A stretch of DNA of 64,000 nt from NCBI GenBank assembly GCA_040397235.1, contig JBBAWH010000004.1, forward strand, positions 62,001-126,000, written 5' to 3'. A model generated the notes under the pieces. The model did no database searches, was not told the DNA's origin, and was given only the letters and a program-made list of their open reading frames with translations. The translations under genes and the position numbers were made by a program. The stretch is from Limnocylindrus sp040397235 (lineage in GTDB: Bacteria; Chloroflexota; Limnocylindria; Limnocylindrales; Limnocylindraceae). This document shows positions 50,797 through 59,406 of the stretch, piece by piece. The stretch's first letter is position 1. Each line of letters starts with the position of its first letter.

Positions 50797-52095
50797 TCAG
50801 TGCCGTGCGGCGACTGCCGCTGCGGCCTCAGAGAAGATGCGGACGGCCGTATTTATTTCGGCTTCGTTCACGACGAGTGGTGGGCTCATGCGGACGCCGC
50901 GGTCGCCACATGTCAGCACAAGGAGGCCGCGCTCAAACGCCTCAACTTCAACCTCGCCGGCGATGTCGGCATCGGTGAAGTCGACGCCGATCATCAGGCC
51001 GATGCCACGGATGTCGGTGACATGCTTATTTCCCGCAAGGCCAGCGCGCAGCCCCTTGAGCGCTTGTGCACCGCGGTCGATCGCGTTCTGCATCAGGTTC
51101 TCATCGCGAATCACCTCCAAGGTGGCGATAGCCGCAGCTGCAGCGACTGGGTTGCCACCGAACGTAGAGCCGTGTGAGCCAGGCTTCCAGCGCATCCAAT
51201 GCTCTTTGGCAATCACTGCGCCAATCGGCATTCCTGAACCGAGACCCTTCGCCGCAGCGATGATGTCGGGCTCGATGCCGAAGTTTTCGATCGCCCACAT
51301 CTTGCCAGTGCGACCAATGCCTGATTGCACCTCGTCGACAACGATGGCGATGCAGTACTTGTCGGCGATCTCCTTCAGTCGCGGGAAGAAGTCCTTGTCG
51401 GGAACGATGTAGCCACCCTCACCCTGCACCGGCTCAACAACGAACGCGGCAATCTCGTCGCCAGGGATGGTGCGCGCAATGATGCGCTCTTCAAGTTCGT
51501 CGAGGCCCTCGCTGCCGAATGGCACGTGCAAGAAGCCTGGCGCCAGTGGGCCAAAGTGCGCGTGGTACTTCGCCTTGGAATTTGTCAGCGTCAGTGCGCC
51601 GAGGGTTCGTCCGTGGAAGCCGCCGACGAAACCGACGATCCACTGGCGACCGCTCATGTAGCGCGCCAACTTGATGGAGGCCTCAACCGCTTCGGTTCCT
51701 GAGTTCTGTAAGAGGACCTTTGATGGCCCCTTCCAAGGTGCCGATGCGGCGAGTGCCGATGCGAGCTCCTGGTAGCGCTGCTCGTAGAAGTCGGATGCGC
51801 TGTAGTGCAAGAGGCGCTGCGCCTGCTGCACGATCGCGTCGACCACACGCGGGTGGCAGTGACCCGTGGAGTTCACGGCGATGCCGGCGCAGAAGTCGAG
51901 GAAGACGTTCCCGTCCTGATCCTCTACGCCCATCCCAAAGCCGCGTACGGGGGCAAACGGATAGGCGCGGGGCAGGCTTCCGGAGACGACGGCCTGGTCG
52001 GCAGCAACCTGGGCGAGGGCCCTTGGGCCGGGCACCTTGGTGACGAGGTGCGGCAGCGTGGCTGGCCAGGTTGCAGGCTTCTCGGCGATCGTCAT
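50797..52095 (-). CDS. Class III aminotransferase, 4-aminobutyrate/ornithine type
   Basis: A 432-residue aminotransferase of the GabT/RocD group: LQNSGTEAVEASIKLARY, GGFHGRTLGAL, VDEVQSGIGRTG and the PLP lysine in AAAKGLGSGMPIGAV. With the adjacent glutamate-semialdehyde-type dehydrogenase, ornithine or GABA is the likeliest donor. ATG 52095 follows AGGAGGGG; a longer frame upstream has no homology features. It is the second gene of the operon. Confidence 0.84.
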   Translation of the reverse strand: MTIAEKPATWPATLPHLVTKVPGPRALAQVAADQAVVSGSLPRAYPFAPVRGFGMGVEDQDGNVFLDFCAGIAVNSTGHCHPRVVDAIVQQAQRLLHYSASDFYEQRYQELASALAASAPWKGPSKVLLQNSGTEAVEASIKLARYMSGRQWIVGFVGGFHGRTLGALTLTNSKAKYHAHFGPLAPGFLHVPFGSEGLDELEERIIARTIPGDEIAAFVVEPVQGEGGYIVPDKDFFPRLKEIADKYCIAIVVDEVQSGIGRTGKMWAIENFGIEPDIIAAAKGLGSGMPIGAVIAKEHWMRWKPGSHGSTFGGNPVAAAAAIATLEVIRDENLMQNAIDRGAQALKGLRAGLAGNKHVTDIRGIGLMIGVDFTDADIAGEVEVEAFERGLLVLTCGDRGVRMSPPLVVNEAEINTAVRIFSEAAAAVAARH

Positions 52096-52150
52096 GGTGC
52101 CCCTCCTATGGATGCTTTCTATGCGGAGTGTATACGAGGAGAACCCCCGT

Positions 52151-53716
52151 TCAGCGGACGATTGTCTGGCTCTGCTCACGCAGGTACTGCGGCACGTAGT
52201 AGAGGCCACCGCCCGACTTCCCCGTCGTGCCCGACTTCTTCCAGCCGCCAAACGGCTGGACCATCGGCCATGCGCCGGTCGTGGAGCCCACCCGGCGGTT
52301 TACGTAGATGACCCCGCCATCAATGGTGTCGAGGAAGGTCTTGATCTCGGCCTCATCCTCGGTATAGCAACCGGCGGTGAGGGCGTACTCGCTCTCGTTG
52401 GCGAGGGCGATCCCCTCTTCGAACGAGGCGATCTTCGCCACCGCAACGAACGGCGTGAAGAGCTCGTCCGTAAAGAGGCGATGCGTTGCGGGGAGGCCCG
52501 TCACCACGGTCGGTGTGACGTAGAAGCCCTTGGCGAGATCGCCATCGGTCAGGCGACCGCCGCCGATCTCGATCGTTCCATCACGCTTCGCCTCGTCGCA
52601 AGCCTGCATAAAGGTATCGACGGAGCGCTGGTTGATGATTGGCCCAAGGAAGACGCCGCGCACCGTTGGGTCGCCGACCGTCAGCGCCTTTGTCTTCTCT
52701 ACGAGGTGCTTCACGAATTCGTCATGAACCGACGCTTCGATATAGACGCGGCTATTCGCCGAGCACTTCTGCCCACCGAGACCGAACGCAGAGCGAAGGA
52801 CCCCTTCGGCCGCCTTCTCGAGATCTGCGTGCTTCGAGATGATCGTTGGATTCTTCCCGCCCATCTCAACAATGACGGGCTTCGGATAGTTCTTGGCGAA
52901 CGATCGGTAGACCTGCATGCCCACCTCGGCTGAGCCGGTGAAGGTGATGCCGGAGACATCGTGGTTCTCCTGCAGCTCCGCGCCGACGCTTTCGCCTGGT
53001 CCCATCACCATGTTGAAGACACCGGCAGGAATTCCTGCATCGCTAATCGCTTGCGCGAGCAGCACCGCCGAGAGCGGCGCCTCTGACGAAGGCTTCAGCA
53101 CCACCGAGTTGCCGGCAACGAGTGCGGCACCAACTGGACCGCCCATCAGGGCGAAGGGGAAGTTGAATGGGCTGATGACCGCCCAGACGCCGTACGGCTT
53201 CAGAACGGTGGTCGTCTCAACCTTTGCGTCACCAAGATTCCCCATGGTGTGGATGTAGCCCTTGTTGCGCTCAACTTCGCCCGCATAGATGCGGAAGAAG
53301 TCGGCGGTCTCTTCGACGTCGCCGAGTGCCTCGAGGCGGTTCTTGCCAACCTCAATAGAGAGGAGTGCGGAGTAGAGGAACTGTCGCTCGCTGATCAGCT
53401 CGGCCGCCGCGCGAATCAGCGCGACGCGCTCCTGCCATGGTCGCTTCGACCAGGCTGGGTACGCCGCCTTCGCCGCGGCGATCGCCGCCTTTGCGGTGCT
53501 GCGGTCGCCCTTACTAAAGGTGCCGACGACACTGCCGTCGATTGGGGACTTCTTAACAAAGGTGTCACCCGCGGTAGACCAGCTGCCGTTGATGAAGTTG
53601 CCGTGTGTGCCGCCCATCATGGCGCGAGCCTGCGCGAGGCCGGCCTCGTACCCAATATGGATCTCCTCATTGGAGTCGTTCAGTGTGGCGTACGTGATCT
53701 TCAACTTCTCAGCCAT
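52151..53716 (-). CDS. Aldehyde dehydrogenase, L-glutamate gamma-semialdehyde type
   Basis: A 521-residue NAD(P)-dependent dehydrogenase matching RocA/PruA-type enzymes in length and order: FINGSWSTAGDTF, SPFNFPFALMGGP, GITFTGSAEVGMQVYR, catalytic glutamate in VEMGGKNP and catalytic cysteine in GLGGQKCSANSR. It would oxidise glutamate-5-semialdehyde to glutamate in arginine/proline breakdown, though a related omega-semialdehyde is possible. ATG 53716 has AAGGAT six bases upstream. It is the promoter-proximal gene of the operon. Confidence 0.85.
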   Translation of the reverse strand: MAEKLKITYATLNDSNEEIHIGYEAGLAQARAMMGGTHGNFINGSWSTAGDTFVKKSPIDGSVVGTFSKGDRSTAKAAIAAAKAAYPAWSKRPWQERVALIRAAAELISERQFLYSALLSIEVGKNRLEALGDVEETADFFRIYAGEVERNKGYIHTMGNLGDAKVETTTVLKPYGVWAVISPFNFPFALMGGPVGAALVAGNSVVLKPSSEAPLSAVLLAQAISDAGIPAGVFNMVMGPGESVGAELQENHDVSGITFTGSAEVGMQVYRSFAKNYPKPVIVEMGGKNPTIISKHADLEKAAEGVLRSAFGLGGQKCSANSRVYIEASVHDEFVKHLVEKTKALTVGDPTVRGVFLGPIINQRSVDTFMQACDEAKRDGTIEIGGGRLTDGDLAKGFYVTPTVVTGLPATHRLFTDELFTPFVAVAKIASFEEGIALANESEYALTAGCYTEDEAEIKTFLDTIDGGVIYVNRRVGSTTGAWPMVQPFGGWKKSGTTGKSGGGLYYVPQYLREQSQTIVR

Positions 53717-53767
53717 GGGTCCATCCTTACTTGTGCGGCGCACATGTGGCGCGCCATCGGGCTGAGT

Positions 53768-54226
53768 CTACCGCGCGGCGACGGCTCGGCAGGAGGGGCA
53801 GCGCCCCTGGAGCGAGAGGTGGTCGAGGTCGGCGGCGTAGCCGGTGACCCGCACGATAGCCGCAAGGATCGGCTTCGCCGCCGCGGCATCAAGCTCCACC
53901 TCGGCGCCGCACCCCTGGCAGTGCAGGTGCCCGTGCGCGAGAACCTCCTCTAAGTGGTAAGTCTCTCGCCCATCGACCCCATGATGGTGGCTGGCGAACC
54001 CCAGCTCTTCGAGGAGACCGAGCGTGCGGTAGACCGTGGAGGGGGTTGCCGACGGATCTGCGGCTCGCACACGCTCCACTAGCTCGGCCCCAGTCGCATG
54101 GCCGTCCGAGGCGGCGAGCACGTCGGCGATCAGCTGCCGCTGTTCGGTCCAACGCTGGCCGCGCCCCTGCACCGCCGCCTGCAGGCGGGTGGCGAGGCTG
54201 CCTTGCGGATCGGGCGTGGGCTTCAT
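53768..54226 (-). CDS. Fur-family metal-responsive regulator (Nur/Zur-like candidate)
   Basis: A 152-residue Fur-family repressor. An N-terminal winged helix (RWTEQRQLIADVL, PSTVYRTLGLLEELG) is followed by a metal-binding dimerisation domain with HHHGVDGRETYHLEE, HGHLHCQGC and CPSC, the last two forming a CxxC pair for structural zinc. ATG 54226 has TATCCT seven bases upstream. It is divergent from the Co/Ni transporter, with a TTGCAA-type palindrome between them, pointing to nickel or cobalt sensing rather than iron. Confidence 0.82.
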   Translation of the reverse strand: MKPTPDPQGSLATRLQAAVQGRGQRWTEQRQLIADVLAASDGHATGAELVERVRAADPSATPSTVYRTLGLLEELGFASHHHGVDGRETYHLEEVLAHGHLHCQGCGAEVELDAAAAKPILAAIVRVTGYAADLDHLSLQGRCPSCRAVAAR

Positions 54227-54250
54227 CCCAGGGAGGATACGGGAATCCTT

Positions 54251-54268
54251 ATTGCAATGCATTGCGAT
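54251..54268. promoter_or_regulatory. Nur-like palindromic operator between fur and cbiM
   Basis: ATTGCAATGCATTGCGAT is an 18-base palindrome with one mismatched pair, core GCAATGCATTGC. Its half-sites TTGCAA and TTGCGA resemble the TTGCAA repeats of the Streptomyces nickel regulator Nur, but with a four- rather than five-base spacer. It lies 25 bases from the regulator start and 49 from cbiM, suitable for controlling both. Confidence 0.58.
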
Positions 54269-54316
54269 AGACTAGGTGGGTCGCCCAGCGGTCGATGCTG
54301 GAGCTGAGGAGGTTTG

Positions 54317-55270
54317 ATGTACCCACAGTTGCATATCCCCGACGGGTTCCTGTCGCCGCAGCTCTCCCTCCTGCTCTGGGTCGCGACTGCAGTGCTCGTG
54401 GGGATCGCCGTGCGGAAATCCGGGCGCGCTGATGTGAGGCTGCTCGCATCGCAGCCGATCCTGATGGGGGTGCTCGGTGCATTCATCTTCGCGGCGCAGA
54501 TGTTCAACTTCCCGGTCGCCACGGGCACCAGTGGCCATCTGCTCGGTGGGGTACTCGCCGGCTATCTGCTCGGCCCGTGGGCGGGCACGATCGTGATGGC
54601 AACGGTGATTGGAATCCAGGCACTCCTCTTTCAGGATGGTGGTCTGTTGGCGCTCGGCGCCAACATTTTCAACATGGGGATCATCGGAACGCTTGGCGGT
54701 TCGTTTGTCGCTCGAGGTGTCGGCACGGCGCTCGGCGGCAGCCGCAGCGCATCCATCCTCGGCGCAGGAGCCGCCGCCTGGCTTGCAGTCGTTGCAGCAT
54801 CAGGATTCACTACGTTGCAACTCGGCCTCTCCGGCACGACCAATGTTGCTATTGGGCTTCCCGCCATGCTCGGCGTGCATGCCCTCATCGGCATTGGCGA
54901 AGCACTAATCACCGTTGCCGCGCTCACCTTCATCGCACAAACGGCCCCAGACATTTTGGCGGGAGTGAGCGCACCATCAAAGGCATCGCCAGTACGTCGC
55001 CTGGTGACCGGAGTAGCGATTGCAGGTGGGGTGGCCACACTCGCGAGCCTCTTCGCATCGACTGATCCAGATGGCCTCGAGGCCGTTGCAGTGCAGCTTG
55101 GATTTTTGAACGCTGGAGAGGTGTCACCATTCGAACTCTTCCCCGGCTACACCATTCCCGGACTTGATGGCGGCGCATCGACCGCTGTCGCCGGCGTACT
55201 TGGGATCATCGTGGTGATTGGCGTGCTGTTTGCACTGGGGCGCCTCGCGCGAAGTCGAGCACAATCGTGA
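54317..55270 (+). CDS. cbiM: Cobalt/nickel ECF transporter S component CbiM with fused PDGLE domain
   Basis: A 317-residue membrane protein. The HIPDGFLSPQ beginning and GTSGHLLGG supply the metal-site histidines of CbiM/NikM. After about seven helices a PDGLE segment (near residue 250) and a last helix represent the CbiN/NikN-like part fused on. ATG 54317 follows AGGAGG; it places four residues plus Leu before the key histidine, whereas canonical proteins begin Met-His. A TTG codon at 54329 would restore Met-His. It overlaps cbiQ by GTGA. Confidence 0.87.
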   Translation: MYPQLHIPDGFLSPQLSLLLWVATAVLVGIAVRKSGRADVRLLASQPILMGVLGAFIFAAQMFNFPVATGTSGHLLGGVLAGYLLGPWAGTIVMATVIGIQALLFQDGGLLALGANIFNMGIIGTLGGSFVARGVGTALGGSRSASILGAGAAAWLAVVAASGFTTLQLGLSGTTNVAIGLPAMLGVHALIGIGEALITVAALTFIAQTAPDILAGVSAPSKASPVRRLVTGVAIAGGVATLASLFASTDPDGLEAVAVQLGFLNAGEVSPFELFPGYTIPGLDGGASTAVAGVLGIIVVIGVLFALGRLARSRAQS

Positions 55271-56052
55271 TCGCCGAACCGCGTGGCGTTGGCCGTGACA
55301 CACGTGCTGCCGTCATTGCAACGCTCGCCTTTGTCACCGCGGTCGCACTTCTGCCCCCTGGCTCGTATCTGGCACTGCTGCTCTCGTGGATCCTGCTCGC
55401 GTTTGCCGGTGCACTGCTCGGCATAGGCCCAACGCGCCTTGCCCGACGAGGACTGGTTGCGTTGCCGTTTGTGGTCGCAGCGGTGCCGATTGTGTTCCTG
55501 CGGAGCGACGAGCTGCTCTGGGCTGGCTCAGTCGGCCCCCTTACCCTGCAGGTCTCTGGGGCGGGGCTGCGCATTGCGCTCACCGCACTCATCAAGGCAT
55601 GGATCAGCGTGCAGGCGTCCATGCTGCTCTTGGCGTTTGCTAGTGCCCCCTCCATCGTCACCGCCCTCCGCCGCATGAAGCTCCCCGAAGTGATCGCCAC
55701 GAGTGCTGGGCTGACCATTCGGTATCTCGAGCTCCTCCGCGATGAGGCGCGACGCATGCTCCGCGCCCGCACCGCACGCTCCGCGAGCCCTGAGGGCTCT
55801 GGCCGAGAGCGAATCGGCGGCAGCATCTCGTGGCGTGCGCGAACAACAGGGAACCTGGTCGGCTCGCTCTTCTTGCGCGCCTACTCCCGAGCGCAGCGCA
55901 TTGAGGAGGCCGCCGCCTCGCGCGGGGCGACTGGCTCACTCTCTGTCGGGACCATGCCGACGGCCGACCCGCGCCTCACGATCAAGGTGATCGGCGTTCT
56001 CGCTCTGGTGCTCGCCCTGACGCTCTTTGGCGCGCTGCTGCCGCGACTGTAG
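55267..56052 (+). CDS. cbiQ: ECF transporter transmembrane (T) component CbiQ
   Basis: A 261-residue EcfT-type protein with about five membrane helices. The two Ala-Arg-Ser/Gly coupling motifs, in RARTARS and EEAAASRG, dock onto the ATPase. It links CbiM substrate binding to CbiO ATP hydrolysis. The GTG start overlaps the cbiM stop. A TAGGCT hexamer spanning its stop codon may drive the following ATPase gene. Confidence 0.85.
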   Translation: MIAEPRGVGRDTRAAVIATLAFVTAVALLPPGSYLALLLSWILLAFAGALLGIGPTRLARRGLVALPFVVAAVPIVFLRSDELLWAGSVGPLTLQVSGAGLRIALTALIKAWISVQASMLLLAFASAPSIVTALRRMKLPEVIATSAGLTIRYLELLRDEARRMLRARTARSASPEGSGRERIGGSISWRARTTGNLVGSLFLRAYSRAQRIEEAAASRGATGSLSVGTMPTADPRLTIKVIGVLALVLALTLFGALLPRL

Positions 56053-56055
56053 GCT
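56050..56055 (+). promoter_or_regulatory. -10-like TAGGCT before cbiO
   Basis: TAGGCT ends six bases before ATG 56062 and overlaps the cbiQ stop TAG. It could give an internal leaderless cbiO transcript, or be chance within an operon. Confidence 0.4.
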
Positions 56056-56061
56056 GAACGA

Positions 56062-56868
56062 ATGACTGATCAGCACGAGCACCCACATACGCATCCAGGG
56101 GCACCGCTGCCGCACAGCCATGGTCACGAACATGCCCACGATGCGGCACTCGCGCCAACTGGCGACGGCACCATCGCGATCTCCCACCTGCACTTCCGCT
56201 ACCCCGATGGAACCGAGGCGCTACGCGGCATTGATCTAGCGATCGCCGGCGGCGAAAAGATTGCGCTCTTGGGGCCGAACGGCGCGGGGAAGAGCACCCT
56301 GATGCTGCACCTCAACGGGATTCACCGACCCACCCACGGCACCGTGCATGTGGCTGGGGCGCAGGTATCGAACGAGACGATCGGTCGTGTACGTGCCGAG
56401 GTGGGACTCGTCTTTCAAGATCCCGATGACCAGCTCTTCAGTCCAACGGTGTGGGACGACGTTGCCTTCGGCCCAACGCACATGGGGCTCACCTCCAGTG
56501 CAATTCATGACCGCGTAGAGAGCGCACTTGCCGCCGTTGGCGCGCTTGACCTCGCGCAGCGCGCGCCGATGCGCCTCTCAATCGGTCAGCGTAAGCGTGT
56601 CGCCCTGGCCACCGTCTTGGCGATGAACCCGAGCATCTTGGTCTTCGATGAGCCATCTGCTGGGCTCGACCCGCGCGGGCGACGTGAACTCATTGAGCTG
56701 CTGCAGTCGCTCACGCAGACACTCATCGTCAGCACCCACGATCTTGAGTTGGCTCGCGCCGCATTCCCGCGCAGCATCGTGGTTGATCGCGGCGTGATCG
56801 TGGCCGATGGATCAACGAGCGAGATCTTGGCGAACCGCGAACTCCTGCTCGCGCACGGACTCGCCTAA
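56062..56868 (+). CDS. cbiO: ECF transporter ATPase CbiO with His-rich N-terminus
   Basis: A 268-residue ABC ATPase: Walker A GPNGAGKST, Q-loop FQDPDDQLF, signature LSIGQRKRVALA, Walker B LVFDEPSAGLDP and switch His in STHD. The first 27 residues contain nine histidines in HxH patterns, a likely nickel/cobalt-binding tail not needed for ATPase activity. The Ser-Ile-Gly-Gln variant of LSGGQ is seen. Its stop overlaps the convergent rarA gene in CTAA. Confidence 0.9.
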   Translation: MTDQHEHPHTHPGAPLPHSHGHEHAHDAALAPTGDGTIAISHLHFRYPDGTEALRGIDLAIAGGEKIALLGPNGAGKSTLMLHLNGIHRPTHGTVHVAGAQVSNETIGRVRAEVGLVFQDPDDQLFSPTVWDDVAFGPTHMGLTSSAIHDRVESALAAVGALDLAQRAPMRLSIGQRKRVALATVLAMNPSILVFDEPSAGLDPRGRRELIELLQSLTQTLIVSTHDLELARAAFPRSIVVDRGVIVADGSTSEILANRELLLAHGLA

Positions 56869-58151
56869 GAGTTCGCCCCCTTGGCGCGCGCGGCGCGCAG
56901 CGCGGCAATGCGATCGCGCAGCTCCGCCTCCGCGCCACTCCCCGACGGCGTATAGAAGCGCTTCGTCGCAATCTCGCGCGGCAGATACTCCTGATCGATG
57001 TCAAACGGTTCGCCGGCCGCGTGTGGCGACTGATACGTCTTTGCCGACGCGCGCAGATGGCCAGGGACTGGCAGTTGTCCGCTGGCGGCGATCTGCTCAC
57101 GCGCAGCGGCGAGTGCCTCGCCTGCGCGTGGCGACTTCGGCGCAGAGGCGAGATAAGTGACCGCCTGCGCAAGTGCCCAATCGCACTCTGGTGATCCCGC
57201 CAGCTCTACAACCTGTGCTGCAGCCGCGGCAAGCGGGAGCGCTGCAGGATCAGCGTTGCCCACATCCTCCGATGCGGAGACGAGCAGTCGTCGCGCGATC
57301 ACGCGTGGATCCTCGCCGCCCTCCAGCGCTGTCGCCAGCCACCAGATCGCCGCATCAGGATCGTTGCCACGAATGCTCTTGATCAGCGCTGAGGTGACGC
57401 CAGACTGGTCGTACGGCAGGCTTCGGTCTTGCGCGGCGAGGAGCACTTCGCGCGGCGTGATCTCCCTCCCCTCTGTCGTCATCAGGGCGGCCATCTCTAA
57501 CAGCGTTAAGAGTCGACGCGCATCACCCGATGCATAGCCGACTAACTGGCGGCGTGCGTCGGCATCAACCTGTACGAGGCCATTAAGGCCACGCGCATCG
57601 CTGAGCGCCCGGTCGAGCAGCGTCTCAAGATCGTCACTGCCGAGTGGAGCCAGGCGGAAGGTGCGCATGCGCGAGAGGAGTGCCGGCGAGATCGCACGTG
57701 GTGGCGGCTCAGTCGTGGCGCCGACCAGGATGATCGTGCCCGCCTCCACGTGTGGCAGCAGGGCATCCTGCTGCGTGCGCGAGAAGCGGTGCAGCTCGTC
57801 AATAAAGAGGAGCGTCTGCTCGCCGTGTTCACGACGCTCGATCGCTGCAGCGACCGCCTTGCGGACCTCGGCCACGCCGTCGCTCGTCGCGGAGAGGCTC
57901 GTGGGGACCGCCTTCAGCGACGCGGCGATAACAGCGGCGAGTGTCGATTTTCCACTCCCCGGTGGCCCCCAAAGCAGCAGCGAGGGCGCCTCACCGCGCT
58001 CAAGGAGTCGCCGTAGCGGTGCGCCTGGCCCGACCAGTGCACCCTGGCCGACCACCTCATCGAGTGTCGTTGGGCGCATCCGAGCGGCGAGGGGTTGCGC
58101 TGGCGCGAGACTACCAAGGAGCGTTGCCCTCTCTTTCATCTCACTGATCAT
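56865..58151 (-). CDS. rarA: Replication-associated recombination protein A (MgsA/RarA)
   Basis: A 428-residue clamp-loader-like AAA+ ATPase acting at stalled replication forks. It has Walker A GPPGSGKST, Walker B LLFIDELHRF, sensor 1 GATTEPPP and a helical C-terminal oligomerisation domain (SPHAAGEPFDIDQEYLP). ATG 58151 begins MISEMKERATLLG; a second Met four codons on is also possible. The upstream open frame (about 98 codons) overlaps the divergent helicase and is rejected. Confidence 0.9.
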   Translation of the reverse strand: MISEMKERATLLGSLAPAQPLAARMRPTTLDEVVGQGALVGPGAPLRRLLERGEAPSLLLWGPPGSGKSTLAAVIAASLKAVPTSLSATSDGVAEVRKAVAAAIERREHGEQTLLFIDELHRFSRTQQDALLPHVEAGTIILVGATTEPPPRAISPALLSRMRTFRLAPLGSDDLETLLDRALSDARGLNGLVQVDADARRQLVGYASGDARRLLTLLEMAALMTTEGREITPREVLLAAQDRSLPYDQSGVTSALIKSIRGNDPDAAIWWLATALEGGEDPRVIARRLLVSASEDVGNADPAALPLAAAAAQVVELAGSPECDWALAQAVTYLASAPKSPRAGEALAAAREQIAASGQLPVPGHLRASAKTYQSPHAAGEPFDIDQEYLPREIATKRFYTPSGSGAEAELRDRIAALRAARAKGANS

Positions 58152-58191
58152 CGCACCCTTCGCGCCGCTCTCGGGTACGCTTGACCGACTG

Positions 58192-59406
58192 ATGCCCGAT
58201 TTTTCTGAACTAGGACTTGCCCCCGAACTCCTACGAGCCGTCGCCGACGAGGGGTACACCGAACCGACCCCGATCCAGGCGCAGGCGATCCCGTACGTGC
58301 TGCAGGGTCGCGACCTTCTCGGCGCTGCCCAGACCGGCACAGGAAAGACTGCCGCCTTCGTGCTGCCAATCCTGCAGCTACTGAAGCCGCTGGCATCGTC
58401 ATCGCCGAGCCCGGCGCGGCATCCGGTGCGCGCGCTCGTCCTCACGCCGACGCGCGAGCTTGCAGTGCAGATCTCCGAGAGCGCCGCAACCTACGGCCGA
58501 CACCTGCCACTGCGCAGCGGCGTCGTCTACGGCGGCGTGCCGATGCCACCACAGCAGAAGATGCTGCTCGCAGGGCTCGAGATTCTCATCGCCACACCGG
58601 GTCGACTCCTCGACCATGCCAACTCCAAGACGGTGAACCTCTCGCAGGTGTCGATCCTGGTGCTTGATGAGGCCGACCGCATGCTCGACATGGGCTTCAT
58701 GCCCGACCTGAAGCGCATCCTTGCGCTCATCCCAAAGCAGCGCCAGAGCCTCCTCTTCTCGGCGACCTTCTCTGAGCCGATTCGCGCCTTGGCGCAGGAC
58801 TTCCTGCGCGACCCGATCACCGTCGAAGTCGCGCGGCGCAACCAGACCGCCGAGAACGTTCGCCAGGTGATCATGGCCGTCGATGATCGACGCCGACGAC
58901 AGCTGCTCAGTGACCTGCTGCGCACCAAGCCGTGGGAGCAGGCGCTCGTCTTCGTGAACCGTAAGGTTGAGGCGAATCGCCTTGGTGACTTCCTCCATCG
59001 CGATGGGCACTCCGTGGTCGAGATTCACGGTGACAAGGATCAGAAGCAGCGCAACCGTGCGCTTGCGGCGTTCAAGGCAGGCGAGGCGCGCGTGATGGTC
59101 GCCACCGATGTCGCTGCGCGCGGCCTCGACATTGAGGCACTCCCCGCGGTCATCAACTACGAGCTCCCCTTCGACCCTGAGGATTACGTGCATCGCATCG
59201 GCCGCACCGGTCGCGCTGGCGCACTCGGTGAGGCGGTCAGCTTCGTTGCCCCCGATGAGATGGATAAGTTGAGCCTGGTACGCAAGCTCACGAAGGCCGG
59301 GCTCCACATGGAGATTCCACTCGGCTACGAACCGATCCTTCTCGATTTCCCGCGCGACTTAATCGCCAAGGCGCAGATGATTCGCCTGCAGCGAGGTCGC
59401 CGCTAG
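58192..59406 (+). CDS. DEAD-box RNA helicase
   Basis: A 404-residue helicase core with all motifs in order: Q motif (FSELGLAPELL ... TPIQAQAI), I AQTGTGKT, Ia PTRELAVQI, II DEAD, III SAT, IV LVFVNRK, V DVAARGLDI and VI HRIGRTGRAG. There is almost no C-terminal extension, so it is a RhlE-like minimal helicase for RNA remodelling or ribosome assembly. The start ATG 58192 is 40 bases from the divergent rarA start. Its stop shares CTAG with arsC. Confidence 0.93.
   Translation: MPDFSELGLAPELLRAVADEGYTEPTPIQAQAIPYVLQGRDLLGAAQTGTGKTAAFVLPILQLLKPLASSSPSPARHPVRALVLTPTRELAVQISESAATYGRHLPLRSGVVYGGVPMPPQQKMLLAGLEILIATPGRLLDHANSKTVNLSQVSILVLDEADRMLDMGFMPDLKRILALIPKQRQSLLFSATFSEPIRALAQDFLRDPITVEVARRNQTAENVRQVIMAVDDRRRRQLLSDLLRTKPWEQALVFVNRKVEANRLGDFLHRDGHSVVEIHGDKDQKQRNRALAAFKAGEARVMVATDVAARGLDIEALPAVINYELPFDPEDYVHRIGRTGRAGALGEAVSFVAPDEMDKLSLVRKLTKAGLHMEIPLGYEPILLDFPRDLIAKAQMIRLQRGRR

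Noticed and set aside
54227..54316. A cobalamin riboswitch before cbiM.
   Set aside because: The 90-base gap is too short for one and is occupied by a palindrome and two promoters; no B12-box is visible.
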